A stretch of DNA of 64,000 bases from Corynebacterium gallinarum (GTDB taxonomy: Bacteria > Actinomycetota > Actinomycetes > Mycobacteriales > Mycobacteriaceae). The position numbers were made by a program, and so were the translations under genes. The stretch covers positions 1 to 64,000 of the forward strand of contig NZ_JACSPR010000007.1 of the NCBI RefSeq assembly GCF_014837045.1, read 5' to 3'. The notes under the pieces were generated by a model. It ran no database searches and had not been told where the DNA came from. It was given only the letters and a program-made list of their open reading frames with translations. Shown piece by piece: positions 34,532-43,488 of the stretch (position 1 is the first letter of the stretch; the number at the start of each line of letters is the position of its first letter).

Positions 34532-35974
34532 TTAGAGGGCGACGGGCAGGGCGCGCTCCGGGTAGACCTTCGGGCGTGCACCGGCGATCTCCTCCACGAT
34601 GCGGACAACCTGGCTGGAGTAGCCGAACTCGTTGTCGTACCAGACGTAGAGCACCAGGTGGCGGCCGGTGGCGATGGTGGCCAGACCGTCGACAATGCCA
34701 GCGTGGGTGGTGCCCACGAAGTCGGTGGAGACCACCTCCGGGGAGCGGATCCAGTCGATCTGCTGACGCAGGTTGGAGTGCAGGGACACCCGGCGCAGGA
34801 AGTCGTTGACCTCCTCGCGGTCAACCTCCTGGTTGAGGGTCAGGTTGAGCACCGCCATGGACACATCCGGGGTGGGGACGCGGATGGCGTTGCCGGTCAG
34901 CTTGCCGGCGAGCTCCGGCAGGGCCTTGGCCACGGCCTTGGCAGCACCGGTCTCGGTGAGAACCATGTTGAGGCCTGCTGCGCGACCACGGCGGGAACCC
35001 TTGTGGAAGTTGTCGATGAGGTTCTGGTCATTGGTGAAGGAGTGGACCGTCTCCACGTGTCCGAACTCCACACCGTAGCGGTCGTTGATGACCTTGAGCA
35101 CCGGGGTGATGGCATTGGTGGTGCACGATGCCGCGGTGATGATGGTGTCATCCTCGGCGATGTCGGAGTGGTTGATGCCGTAGACGATGTTCTTCAGATC
35201 GCCCTTGCCCGGCGCGGTGAGGACCACCTTGGACACACCCTTGGCCTGCAGGTGCTGGCTCAGGCCCTCACGGTCACGCCAGCGGCCGGTGTTATCGACC
35301 ACGATGGCGTTGTCGATACCGTATTCGGTGTAGTCGACCGTGGTGGGATCATTGGAGTAGATCACCTGGATCGGGGTGCCGTTGGCCCAGATGATGTTGT
35401 TCTCATAATCGGTGGTGATGGTGCCGTCGAAGGCACCGTGCACGGAGTCACGGCGCAGCAGGGAGGCGCGCTTGACCAGGTCATCCTCGGAGTTCTTGCG
35501 CACGACGATGGCGCGCAGGCGGACACCGTCGTAGAGGGCCTCACGGGAGACGAGGATGCGGGCCAGGAGGCGTCCGATGCGGCCGAAACCGTAGAGGACG
35601 ACATCGGCATGTTTGGTGGTCGGGCCGGTGCCGATGACATCCGCGAGTGATTCCTCCAGGAAGGCACGCAGATCGGTGCCTTCGGAGGTCTCGAAGTTGT
35701 AGGCCAGCTGTCCGAGATCGATCGACGCCGTGCCGAGGTTCATGTCCGCCAGCTCGCGCAGGATCGCCAGGGTGTCCTCCAGGGGAAGTTCCTTGGAGGT
35801 GATGTGGCGTGCGTAGCGGTGGGACTTGATGATGTCGATGTCAGAGACATTCACAAGGAGACGACCGAAGACCGACACCACGACATTATTATTGCGGTGC
35901 AGACGCCCGATCAGGGGCACCATCTGCTCCGCAACTGCGATGCGTTCGTTCCAGTCCTTGTGGTTGTTCGTCAT
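34532..35974 (-). CDS. gapB: Glyceraldehyde-3-phosphate dehydrogenase, long form
   Basis: A 480-residue GAPDH. An N-terminal extension of about 125 residues precedes the Rossmann fold (VVLYGFGRIGRLLARI near 127). The catalytic Cys lies in TAASCTTNAITPVLKV near residue 283, and NEFGYSSQVVRIVEEI closes the catalytic domain. The extended form corresponds to corynebacterial GapB (also called GapX), which works with NADP or NAD mainly in the gluconeogenic direction as I recall. Single gene with a strong terminator. Confidence 0.93.
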   Translation of the reverse strand: MTNNHKDWNERIAVAEQMVPLIGRLHRNNNVVVSVFGRLLVNVSDIDIIKSHRYARHITSKELPLEDTLAILRELADMNLGTASIDLGQLAYNFETSEGTDLRAFLEESLADVIGTGPTTKHADVVLYGFGRIGRLLARILVSREALYDGVRLRAIVVRKNSEDDLVKRASLLRRDSVHGAFDGTITTDYENNIIWANGTPIQVIYSNDPTTVDYTEYGIDNAIVVDNTGRWRDREGLSQHLQAKGVSKVVLTAPGKGDLKNIVYGINHSDIAEDDTIITAASCTTNAITPVLKVINDRYGVEFGHVETVHSFTNDQNLIDNFHKGSRRGRAAGLNMVLTETGAAKAVAKALPELAGKLTGNAIRVPTPDVSMAVLNLTLNQEVDREEVNDFLRRVSLHSNLRQQIDWIRSPEVVSTDFVGTTHAGIVDGLATIATGRHLVLYVWYDNEFGYSSQVVRIVEEIAGARPKVYPERALPVAL

Positions 35975-36024
35975 TTAATGCGTCCTTCGATGGGTAGGTG
36001 GAGAACAAGCCCCCTCAGCCTAGC

Positions 36025-37041
36025 TCACACGGAAGGATTCATCGTGCTCAATATCCGTTTCACCGACCCCTGATTGATATTATCAATACCGGCTCCCACC
36101 AGGCAGTAGGCATAATCCCAGTTCCGTGTCGCCCCCGCAGCAGCACGCAGTGGGGAGATCATCGGGTTCAGGTACGGGTAGACCGGGGGTAAACTGTCAT
36201 TCTCCTTCACGAACCTGGTGGCCACCCCCCTGGCGTATCTCCCTGAGAAGCCCCTCGAACAGATGGTATCCAGACCCCGATCGGTGGCCGAGAGCAACAG
36301 CTCACGGTTGGCTGCGGAGGTGCCGGCCTCATCGGCCAGGAGGAACGCCGACCCACACGCCACGGCATCGGCACCCAGGTCCAGGATCCGGCGCACATCC
36401 GCGCGGGTGGTCACCCCGCCCGCGGCGACCACCGGCACCCGCACCTTGTCCACCACAGCGCGCACCAGCTCCTCCAGCGGTGTCGTATCCGGTTCCTCCG
36501 TGAGCGACCAGGTGGACCGGTGCCCACCGGCCTCGGGGCCCTGGACCACGAGGACATCAGCACCGGCACGCTCCGCCGCGTGGGCATCCGCCTCATTGGT
36601 CACGGTGACCCAGGCCTGGATCCCCGCCTGGTGCAGGGTGGCGAACTCGTCCGGCGTGAAGATTCCGAAGGTGCAGGAGATCACTGCGGGACGCGCCGCC
36701 ACCGCGAGACGGAACTTCTCCTCCCAACCGTTGCTCAGGTCCACAGTGGGAACCGACGGGTCACCGAGCCCATACCCACGGAAGGCCTGGGTGAGCAGGC
36801 CGGCCACCTCATCAACATCGGATGGTGTCGGCTTCTGCTCCTGTGGCCGGAACAGGTTCACCCCGAAACGGCCGGACACCTGCGCCAGTTCCGTCCGGAA
36901 CTGGGTCACGCTCGAGGTGCCACCGGCGAGGAAACCCAGGGAACCCGCCTCCGCGGCGGCGGTGACCATCGCGGGCGTGGAGGGTCCCCCGGCCATCGGG
37001 GCGATGATGACGGGAGTGGACAGCGAATCGAGAATACCCAT
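36025..37041 (-). CDS. Nitronate monooxygenase-family flavoprotein
   Basis: A 338-residue TIM-barrel FMN enzyme of the NMO/2-nitropropane dioxygenase family. Family signatures: PVIIAPMAGGPSTPAMV near residue 10, QGPEAGGHRST near 168 (containing the catalytic-type His), and VPVVAAGGVTTRADV near 207 for FMN phosphate binding. It oxidises alkyl nitronates or related toxic compounds; the physiological substrate is unknown. Divergent from the second pth gene with only 22 bases between start codons; TAGTAT lies eight bases before its ATG. Confidence 0.9.
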   Translation of the reverse strand: MGILDSLSTPVIIAPMAGGPSTPAMVTAAAEAGSLGFLAGGTSSVTQFRTELAQVSGRFGVNLFRPQEQKPTPSDVDEVAGLLTQAFRGYGLGDPSVPTVDLSNGWEEKFRLAVAARPAVISCTFGIFTPDEFATLHQAGIQAWVTVTNEADAHAAERAGADVLVVQGPEAGGHRSTWSLTEEPDTTPLEELVRAVVDKVRVPVVAAGGVTTRADVRRILDLGADAVACGSAFLLADEAGTSAANRELLLSATDRGLDTICSRGFSGRYARGVATRFVKENDSLPPVYPYLNPMISPLRAAAGATRNWDYAYCLVGAGIDNINQGSVKRILSTMNPSV

Positions 37042-37063
37042 GGCACCCCATACTATTGACCGG
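37042..37063. promoter_or_regulatory. 22-base divergent promoter with shared -10
   Basis: CATACTATTG reads as TACTAT on the plus strand (37051-37056), seven bases before GTG 37064, and as TAGTAT on the minus strand, eight bases before ATG 37041. Both genes would be leaderless and served by overlapping -10 boxes. Confidence 0.6.
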
Positions 37064-37720
37064 GTGAGTTTCTTCTCCCGAATTCAGGCATTCTTCCAGT
37101 CCTCCCGCACCCCCGAGGTTTCCGAGGTCCCCGGCCACACCGACCTGCCCGAGGCCCGGTGGCTGGTGGTCGGTCTGGGCAATCCAAGTGCGAAATACGA
37201 ATCCACGAGACACAATGTGGGTTACATGTGCGTCGATACGCTTCTGGACAGGCGCACCGACAACGCCGCCCCGCCACTGGCCCCGGTCCGGGGACTGAAG
37301 GTGCTCACCGCTCCCCTGCCCGACGCGGCCGAGCGTGCCCTCGCGGTGCGGTCGACGACGTTCATGAACCACTCCGGTCAGGGTGTCGCACCCCTGGCGG
37401 AGAAACTGGGGATCCCGCCGGAGCGGATCATCGTCATCCACGATGAGCTGGACCTGCCTGCCGGTAAGGTGCGTCTAAAAAAGGGCGGTAATGAAAACGG
37501 CCACAACGGCCTGAAATCCCTGACACAGGAGCTGGGAACCCGTGATTACCTGCGCGTGCGCATCGGCATCTCCCGCCCACCCACGGGCATGAGTGTCCCC
37601 GACTACGTCCTGGCCCCGGTGACGGAACAGCAACCCGGTATCGATGTGGCAGCCGATGCGGTGGATCTGATCATCGCGCGGGGGTTGGCGGCTGCTCAGA
37701 ATGAGATTCACAGCCGCTGA
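37064..37720 (+). CDS. pth: Peptidyl-tRNA hydrolase, copy 2
   Basis: A 218-residue Pth with a 40-residue N-terminal extension compared with copy 1. Active-site residues are present: Asn in VVGLGNPSAKY, His in STRHNVGY, Asp in VIHDELDLPAG and Asn in GHNGLKSLT. GTG 37064 is selected because TACTAT stands seven bases upstream, giving a leaderless message; the reading frame stays open for long upstream, but that part lies antisense to the nitronate monooxygenase gene. Keeping two intact paralogues suggests different substrates or conditions. Confidence 0.93.
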   Translation: MSFFSRIQAFFQSSRTPEVSEVPGHTDLPEARWLVVGLGNPSAKYESTRHNVGYMCVDTLLDRRTDNAAPPLAPVRGLKVLTAPLPDAAERALAVRSTTFMNHSGQGVAPLAEKLGIPPERIIVIHDELDLPAGKVRLKKGGNENGHNGLKSLTQELGTRDYLRVRIGISRPPTGMSVPDYVLAPVTEQQPGIDVAADAVDLIIARGLAAAQNEIHSR

Positions 37721-37822
37721 TCGAGCCGATTGATCACCCACTAGGGCACTCCGTGGCGCCCCATGCCATATCGACCCCCGCTCCACACCCCCTGCACAGA
37801 AGCGGATACGCCAATACTCCTG

Positions 37823-37838
37823 ATACCCTGGGGGGTAT
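37823..37838. promoter_or_regulatory. CsoR/FrmR-like palindrome at the SRPBCC promoter
   Basis: ATACCC-TGGG-GGGTAT overlaps the candidate -10 (TACCCT) and the ATG of the following gene. It resembles operators of CsoR-family copper or formaldehyde repressors (TACCC...GGGTA). No CsoR gene is in the window. Confidence 0.35.
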
Positions 37839-38310
37839 GAGTAAATTTCGGGTATCGTCCAGCAGATTCATCCCTGTTCCAGCACAGTCACTCTTCGACA
37901 TTGTGGCCGATCCGCGTCAGCATCCACGTATCGATGGATCCGGCAGCGTCAAGAGCGCCGATGTCAACGGGCCAACCAAACTTCACTTGGGCAGCACCTT
38001 TGGCATCGGAATGAAATTCGGAAAAAGCTACACCATGACCAACACCGTCACCGAATATGAAGAAGGCCGCCTCATCACCTGGAAACCACAAGGTGATTAC
38101 ACCTGGAGCTACGCCTTCACACCTGTCGACGGTGGCACCATCGTCACGGAGACCTGGGATGCCAGCACCTCCACACGCCGGTTCATGATGGGACTGCTGG
38201 GCTTTCCCAAGCGCAACCAGAGGGGAATCACCCAGACTCTGCAGCGCCTCCATGACCTGGCACTGGAAGCACACGATGATGCCGACAGGCAGTCCACCAG
38301 TACCAGCTAG
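37837..38310 (+). CDS. SRPBCC-family protein
   Basis: A 157-residue START/Bet v1-like protein: SSSRFIPVPAQSLFDIVADPRQHPRID at the N-terminus (first strand and helices) and a C-terminal helix (GITQTLQRLHDLALEA). Such folds bind hydrophobic ligands, or act as polyketide cyclases. No catalytic residues can be assigned. ATG 37837 overlaps a GC-rich palindrome; TACCCT lies seven bases upstream. It stands alone before prfC. Confidence 0.8.
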   Translation: MSKFRVSSSRFIPVPAQSLFDIVADPRQHPRIDGSGSVKSADVNGPTKLHLGSTFGIGMKFGKSYTMTNTVTEYEEGRLITWKPQGDYTWSYAFTPVDGGTIVTETWDASTSTRRFMMGLLGFPKRNQRGITQTLQRLHDLALEAHDDADRQSTSTS

Positions 38311-38345
38311 GGTCTGGCCCACCCCACCAGCTATTCTTGATATCC

Positions 38346-39986
38346 ATGAGCACCACCAGCACAGCATCAGAGGCACAACGCCGCCGGACATTTGCCGTCA
38401 TCGCCCACCCCGACGCCGGTAAATCAACACTGACCGAGGCGCTCGCACTGCATGCGCACATCATCTCCGAGGCTGGTGCCACCCACGGCAAGGCCGGCCG
38501 CAAGGCCACCGTCTCCGACTGGATGGAGATGGAGAAGGACCGCGGTATCTCGATCGCCTCCTCCGCCCTGCAGTTCGAGTACGCGCCCGAGGATCACGAG
38601 GGCGAGCCCTACATGATCAACCTCGTGGACACCCCGGGTCACGCCGACTTCTCCGAGGACACCTACCGTGTGCTCATGGCCGTCGATGCCGCCGTCATGC
38701 TCATCGACGCCGCCAAGGGCCTCGAGCCGCAGACCCTGCAGCTCTTCCGCGTGTGCAAAGCCCGCGGCCTGCCGATCATCACCGTGATCAACAAGTGGGA
38801 CCGTGTCGGTCGTACCCCCCTTGAGCTTGTCGACGAGATCGTCCAGGAAATCGACCTCCAGCCCACCCCCTTGTTCTGGCCCGTCGGTGAGGCCGGCGAC
38901 TTCCGTGGACTAGCCCGCATCAACGAAGACGGTGAAGCCGAGGAGTACATCCAGTTCACCCGTACCGCCGGTGGTTCCACCATCGCCCCGGAGGCTTTCT
39001 ACACCCCGGACCAGGCCGCGGAACGGGAGGGTGAGGTGTGGGAGAACGCCACCGAGGAGGCTGAACTGCTCGCTGCCGACGGCGCCGTGCACGATCAGGA
39101 GATGTTCCTCAGCTGCACCACCTCCCCACTGATCTTCGCCTCCGCGATGCTCAATTTCGGTGTCCACCAGATCCTGGACGCCCTGTGCGCCCTGGCACCC
39201 TCCCCGCAGGGCCGCGATGCCGACCCGAAGGCCCTTGAGGCCTCCACCACCGCCATGGATGAACGCCGTGAGGTCACCGACGAGTTCTCCGGCATGGTGT
39301 TCAAGGTGCAGGCCGGCATGGACCGCAACCACCGTGACACCCTCGCCTTCATGCGTGTGGTCTCCGGGGAGTTCGACCGTGGCATGCAGGTCACCCACGC
39401 GCAGACCTCCCGCAGTTTCTCCACCAAGTACGCCCTGACGGTGTTCGGACGCACCCGGTCCACCGTGGAGACAGCCTTCCCGGGCGATATCGTGGGCCTG
39501 GTCAACGCCGGTGCCCTGGCACCCGGTGACACCATCTACGCCGGGCGTAAGATCCAGTACGCGCCGATGCCCAAGTTCGCCCCCGAGCACTTCCGGATCC
39601 TGCGTGCGAAGTCCCTGGGCAAGTACAAGCAGTTCCGCAAGGCACTGGAGCAGCTCGATTCCGAGGGTGTTGTCCAGATCCTGCGCAACGACCTGCGTGG
39701 CGAGGCCAACCCGGTCATGGCCGCTGTCGGCCCCATGCAGTTCGAGGTCATGCAGGCCCGCATGGAGGTCGAGTACAACGTGGAGACCGTCGCCGATCCG
39801 ATCCCGTACACCGTGGCACGCCGCACCACCCCGGAGACCGCGGTGGAACTGTCCAAGCAGCGCGGTGTGGAGATCTTCACCCGCACCGACGGCGAACTGA
39901 TCGCCCTGTTCGGTGACAAGTGGCGTCTGTCCTTCATCGAGAAGGAGCACCCGGAGTTCGTGCTGGAGTCCCTCGTGGCGGAATAG
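38346..39986 (+). CDS. prfC: Peptide chain release factor 3
   Basis: A 546-residue translational GTPase that recycles RF1/RF2 after termination. G1 is AHPDAGKSTLTE near residue 20, G2 and switch region around KDRGISIASSALQFEY, G3 DTPGHADFSEDTYR and G4 NKWDR; domains II and III follow, including a FRILRAKSLGKYKQFRKALEQL segment. Length is normal. TATTCT eight bases before ATG 38346 suggests a leaderless or nearly leaderless message. A strong terminator follows. Confidence 0.96.
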   Translation: MSTTSTASEAQRRRTFAVIAHPDAGKSTLTEALALHAHIISEAGATHGKAGRKATVSDWMEMEKDRGISIASSALQFEYAPEDHEGEPYMINLVDTPGHADFSEDTYRVLMAVDAAVMLIDAAKGLEPQTLQLFRVCKARGLPIITVINKWDRVGRTPLELVDEIVQEIDLQPTPLFWPVGEAGDFRGLARINEDGEAEEYIQFTRTAGGSTIAPEAFYTPDQAAEREGEVWENATEEAELLAADGAVHDQEMFLSCTTSPLIFASAMLNFGVHQILDALCALAPSPQGRDADPKALEASTTAMDERREVTDEFSGMVFKVQAGMDRNHRDTLAFMRVVSGEFDRGMQVTHAQTSRSFSTKYALTVFGRTRSTVETAFPGDIVGLVNAGALAPGDTIYAGRKIQYAPMPKFAPEHFRILRAKSLGKYKQFRKALEQLDSEGVVQILRNDLRGEANPVMAAVGPMQFEVMQARMEVEYNVETVADPIPYTVARRTTPETAVELSKQRGVEIFTRTDGELIALFGDKWRLSFIEKEHPEFVLESLVAE

Positions 39987-40002
39987 TCACGGTCGCGACA
40001 AG

Positions 40003-40030
40003 AACCCACCCTGTCCGCAGGGTGGGTTTT
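40003..40030 (+). terminator. Terminator after prfC
   Basis: An 11-bp perfect stem AACCCACCCTG/CAGGGTGGGTT with loop TCCG, ending in TTTT. Confidence 0.85.
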
Positions 40031-40187
40031 GTCGTTGTCTGTGACCTGCTCCCGGGGTGGGTTATCCACAGCGGGGGCGACACGGTCGGGAACCATCCAC
40101 AGGTTCTGCACGGCCATGCTGGTCGGGGCTGCACCAGGCGGCTTAGCGTGAGGGCTGATTGAACAACCCGTGCACGAAAGGACCGTC

Positions 40188-40709
40188 ATGAAACCCGTCC
40201 ACTACTTCTGCCCCGACTGCGACCACGCCCACGTCGGCATCCCTGCCATCGCCCGGATCCATCCGGACATCATCGCGGAGAAGATCCACCGGGCCCTGCC
40301 CTGGCGTCTGCAGGTCGGCGATGATGTCTGCCGCGTCCTCTATCCGAAACCGCGGCGCAGTTTCATCCGTGCGAACCTGGATATCCCGGTCATCGGGGAG
40401 ACCGAACCACTGCAGTACGGGCTCTGGGTGGAGCTGTCCGAACAGGATTTCACCCGGTACCAGCGGTATGAGCGTCAGGATATCCCACTGGTGCTGGAAG
40501 GCCGACTGGCCAATGAGGCACCGGAATTCCCCGGCACCTTCGACATCCCCGTCCGTCTGGTCACCCGCCCCTTCCCCCTGCGGCCCCTCATCCACCCGGT
40601 CGAGGATGACAATGACCTGTGGCGTGCCTATGACGATGGACTGGAGGACTGGGAGGCGCAGATGCGCCTGGAGCTCTCCGTGTCGGTCATCGGCAGCACG
40701 GCCGCCTGA
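40188..40709 (+). CDS. DUF2199 family protein
   Basis: A 173-residue cytosolic protein. HYFCPDCDHAHVGIP at the N-terminus is a small zinc-ribbon-like start, followed by WVELSEQDFTRY, typical of DUF2199. Function unknown. AAAGGA lies eight bases before ATG 40188. It stands alone between the prfC terminator and the alcohol dehydrogenase. Confidence 0.8.
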   Translation: MKPVHYFCPDCDHAHVGIPAIARIHPDIIAEKIHRALPWRLQVGDDVCRVLYPKPRRSFIRANLDIPVIGETEPLQYGLWVELSEQDFTRYQRYERQDIPLVLEGRLANEAPEFPGTFDIPVRLVTRPFPLRPLIHPVEDDNDLWRAYDDGLEDWEAQMRLELSVSVIGSTAA

Positions 40710-40744
40710 CCGTAAAACCAATTCGGCGCCCCGCCTGGTGTTGC

Positions 40745-40764
40745 CTACCTATACTCCGGGGTAG
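40745..40764. promoter_or_regulatory. Palindrome at the alcohol dehydrogenase promoter
   Basis: CTACC-N10-GGTAG (40745-40764) encloses the candidate -10 TATACT (40750-40755), about 45 bases before the start codon. A repressor site that masks the promoter is plausible; its C-run/G-run arms recall CsoR/FrmR operators. Confidence 0.35.
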
Positions 40765-40808
40765 CTACACATTCACTCATACCCATGCCCAGAAATGAGG
40801 ACACCCCC

Positions 40809-41933
40809 ATGAACATCGATGCCTATGTCATTGAGGAAATCGGCGCCCCCTTCCGCCGTGAGCAGCTCACCCTTGCAGATCCCGGCCCCGGGGAGGTGCT
40901 GGTCAGGGTTGTCGGCACCGGTGTCTGCCACACGGATCTGAACACCCAGTCCGGGGATATGCCCCTGCCACTCCCGGGTGTTCTGGGCCACGAGGGTTCC
41001 GGTGTTGTCGAGGCCGTCGGTGAGGGGGTGACCACGGTGACACCGGGTGATCACGTCATCATGGGATGGCCCTACTGCGGTGAATGCCGCAACTGCATCC
41101 GCGGTGAGCACCGCTACTGCCTCAACATCGGGGCCGAACTGCTCGCCGGTGTGCGTCTGCATGGACCCGATGCCGGGTCCTCCGCCTACACCCGCGCCGA
41201 CGGCACCGCGCTGTCCGGGCATTTCTTCGGCCAGTCCTCCTTCGCCACCTACTCCCTGACCCGTGCGAATGCTGTGGTGAAGGTGGATAAGGACATCGAC
41301 CTTCTGCTGCTGGGGCCACTCGCGTGTGGCATCACCACCGGCGCGGGTGCGGTGTTCAACACCGCGCAGCCCCAGCCCGGGGAATCCATCGTCATCATCG
41401 GTGCCGGGGCTGTCGGGCTCGGGGCGATCATGGCTGCCCACAACACGCCCGCCACGAAGATCATCGCCATGGATCTGCAGGATTCCCGCCTGGAACTTGC
41501 ACGCGAACTCGGTGCCACCCACACCGTCAACACCGGTGACCGTGACATCGTCGATGCCGTGACCGAGATCTGTGGTGGTCCGGCCGACTACGTCCTGGAC
41601 TGCACCGGCAGCATCAGGGTGATCGAGCAGGCCGCGGATGCCGTCGGTCTGATGGGCACCTTCATTCTCGTCGGTGGCGCACCGGCTGAGGCACGCTTCT
41701 CCCTCGACCACATGCGCACACTGTTCGGCAAGACGGTGGTGGGCACCCTGGGTGGTTCCTCCAACAGCCTCACCCTGATCCCCGCACTCATCGACCTGTA
41801 CAAACAGGGCCGGTTCCCCTTCGACCGGCTGATCACCACCTACAGCTTCGATGAGATCGACACGGCCATCCATGATGCCCACGAGGGTGGCACCATCAAG
41901 GCGGTCCTGGAGGTCTCCCCGACCAACGGTTAA
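40809..41933 (+). CDS. Zinc-dependent alcohol dehydrogenase (MDR family)
   Basis: A 374-residue medium-chain dehydrogenase. Catalytic zinc ligands: Cys in GTGVCHTDL near 38 and GHEGSGVV near 60. Structural zinc lobe: YCGECRNCIRGEHRYC near residues 90-105. Rossmann motif VIIGAGAVGLGAI near 198. The sequence is nearest to NAD-dependent aryl- or benzyl-alcohol dehydrogenases; substrate not certain. ATG 40809 has GAGGAC about nine bases upstream. A compound terminator follows. Confidence 0.9.
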   Translation: MNIDAYVIEEIGAPFRREQLTLADPGPGEVLVRVVGTGVCHTDLNTQSGDMPLPLPGVLGHEGSGVVEAVGEGVTTVTPGDHVIMGWPYCGECRNCIRGEHRYCLNIGAELLAGVRLHGPDAGSSAYTRADGTALSGHFFGQSSFATYSLTRANAVVKVDKDIDLLLLGPLACGITTGAGAVFNTAQPQPGESIVIIGAGAVGLGAIMAAHNTPATKIIAMDLQDSRLELARELGATHTVNTGDRDIVDAVTEICGGPADYVLDCTGSIRVIEQAADAVGLMGTFILVGGAPAEARFSLDHMRTLFGKTVVGTLGGSSNSLTLIPALIDLYKQGRFPFDRLITTYSFDEIDTAIHDAHEGGTIKAVLEVSPTNG

Positions 41934-41954
41934 AGCAGCACGAGCAGATACTTG

Positions 41955-42003
41955 CAACCCCTGATCCCGGGGCGCGGTTCAGGCACCCGGGACTCGGGGG
42001 TTG
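41955..42003. terminator. Compound hairpin between convergent genes
   Basis: Outer stem CAACCCC/GGGGTTG and inner stem TCCCGGG/CCCGGGA lie between the alcohol dehydrogenase and the convergent membrane-protein gene. Probably bidirectional; no U-tract. Confidence 0.55.
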
Positions 42004-42030
42004 TCGCATGCCGTGGCGGTATTACGCCAT

Positions 42031-42693
42031 CTAGATCAATGAGAGTGCACCCATGGCCGTCAGCACGATGGCCACCAGGTATCCGGCCCATTTGGCCAGC
42101 GCGGTCTTGTTCTGCCCGGCCTTGTCGAAGAGAACACCCACGGGGCTCTCCGGGTAGGCCCGGACCCAACCGACCAGGAAGGCGATGATCGTCGGCAGGC
42201 TGAGTGCGAGGCTGGCGTAGATGATCAGTCCGCCGTACCGGACGGCCACGCTGAAATCACCCGCACTGAGCACCGCCAGGCCGGCGTAGAAGGGTGCGGA
42301 GGTCGCGGACTGGATGAGGCCGAGGAGCAGGCCCGCACCGACCGTCAACAACGAGGGCCTGCGCACCGGGGCCAGGAACCGTTCAATCATGTCGGTATTG
42401 CCATCACCCCTGCTCAGCTTGGTGGCGATGAAGGAGGCCACACCGACGACGATGAGCACGATGCCGAACACCGGTGAGTCGAGGAACTGTTGGATCAGAT
42501 CCCCGAGCCCATCGAAGATGACCATGACCACGATGCACAGGAGGAACACCCCCAGCCAGTCACCGAGGATGAGCAGGAAGGCGATCAGCCCGTATCTGCC
42601 GGACCGGGGAAGAAAGGCCCCGATCGCCACGACGATTCCGATGAGTAAGACATTTACTGAGTCCAGCAATGCGAAACTCACGGCTAGTAGCAC
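42031..42693 (-). CDS. Six-helix membrane protein, LysE/GAP-like
   Basis: A 220-residue integral membrane protein with six hydrophobic segments in a 3+3 pattern and a charged central loop (KLSRGDGNTDMIERFLAPVRR). SFALLDSVNVLLIGIVVAIG and LIQSATSAPFYAGLAVLS resemble the repeated halves of small exporters of the LysE/GAP superfamily. Substrate unknown. The start is GTG at 42693 with AAAGAG seven bases upstream; another in-frame GTG four codons later is possible. It follows rraA in the same direction, about 150 bases downstream. Confidence 0.7.
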   Translation of the reverse strand: MLLAVSFALLDSVNVLLIGIVVAIGAFLPRSGRYGLIAFLLILGDWLGVFLLCIVVMVIFDGLGDLIQQFLDSPVFGIVLIVVGVASFIATKLSRGDGNTDMIERFLAPVRRPSLLTVGAGLLLGLIQSATSAPFYAGLAVLSAGDFSVAVRYGGLIIYASLALSLPTIIAFLVGWVRAYPESPVGVLFDKAGQNKTALAKWAGYLVAIVLTAMGALSLI

Positions 42694-42843
42694 AGGGGCA
42701 CTCTTTCATTCGATCGACAACAGTGGTGAAAACCCTCTCCCGGGTAGCTGTTCAGATCTGTTCAGCGGCCACGGGACCGATTCACCGTGGGGGATGTCGG
42801 ATCGGCCGCAGGAAACGTTACGCCGTTCCGGCGTCACGTCCGG

Positions 42844-43356
42844 CTAGGTGCCTGCTGGGGCCTCCACCGGGTTTTCGGTAACCACGATACCGTCGGAGTC
42901 CGCATACAGGTAATGCCCCGGGATGAAATCGACCCCACCGAAGGAGATCACCACGTCACGCTCACCCGCGCCGGTCTTGGAGGACTTGCGGGGGTTGGTG
43001 CCCAGGGCCTTGCAGCCGAACTCCATCTCACCGATGACCGCGGAGTCGCGGATGGCACCGTTGACCACCACTCCGGCCCACCCGTGATCCTTACCCAGGC
43101 CTGCGATGATGTCGCCGACGAGTGCGGTGTGCAGTGACGCATCCCCGTCGATGACGAGCACGCCGCCGGGATTGTCCTCACCGAGGACGGACTTGAGCAG
43201 GGCGTTGTCCTGGAAGCATTTCACGGTGGTGATGGTTCCGTGGAAGTCGGTGCGGCCACCGAGGTTACGGAACTGGGTGTCGCAGGAGCGGACGTCGTCG
43301 CCGATGATGTCAACGAGGTCGGCGGTGGGAATGAAGGAGCCATGTGTGTCAGTCAT
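42844..43356 (-). CDS. rraA: RraA family protein
   Basis: A 170-residue protein of the RraA fold. The family core [20 protein letters not shown] and the acidic D-S-D-G near the end are present. In E. coli RraA inhibits RNase E; other members are 4-hydroxy-4-methyl-2-oxoglutarate aldolases, and the family was once misnamed MenG. Which applies here is not clear. ATG 43356 lies six bases after TATGCT, so the message is probably leaderless; a start 63 bases earlier would overlap that promoter. Confidence 0.85.
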   Translation of the reverse strand: MTDTHGSFIPTADLVDIIGDDVRSCDTQFRNLGGRTDFHGTITTVKCFQDNALLKSVLGEDNPGGVLVIDGDASLHTALVGDIIAGLGKDHGWAGVVVNGAIRDSAVIGEMEFGCKALGTNPRKSSKTGAGERDVVISFGGVDFIPGHYLYADSDGIVVTENPVEAPAGT

Positions 43357-43488
43357 GACACCAGCATAAAACCATTTCAGTACGCCTGTCCTGGTTTCCC
43401 GGCCCGCAACACCCATCACGCCCCTTCCTCGACGTTGGATGCGTCACAAACAGCCCGTGTGACTGGCTGATCCCCTCCCCCCGCCCGT

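Noticed and set aside
36218-37063. N-terminal extension of the second pth through the nitronate monooxygenase gene
   Set aside because: This part is antisense to a well-supported gene, and a -10 box seven bases before GTG 37064 explains the start.
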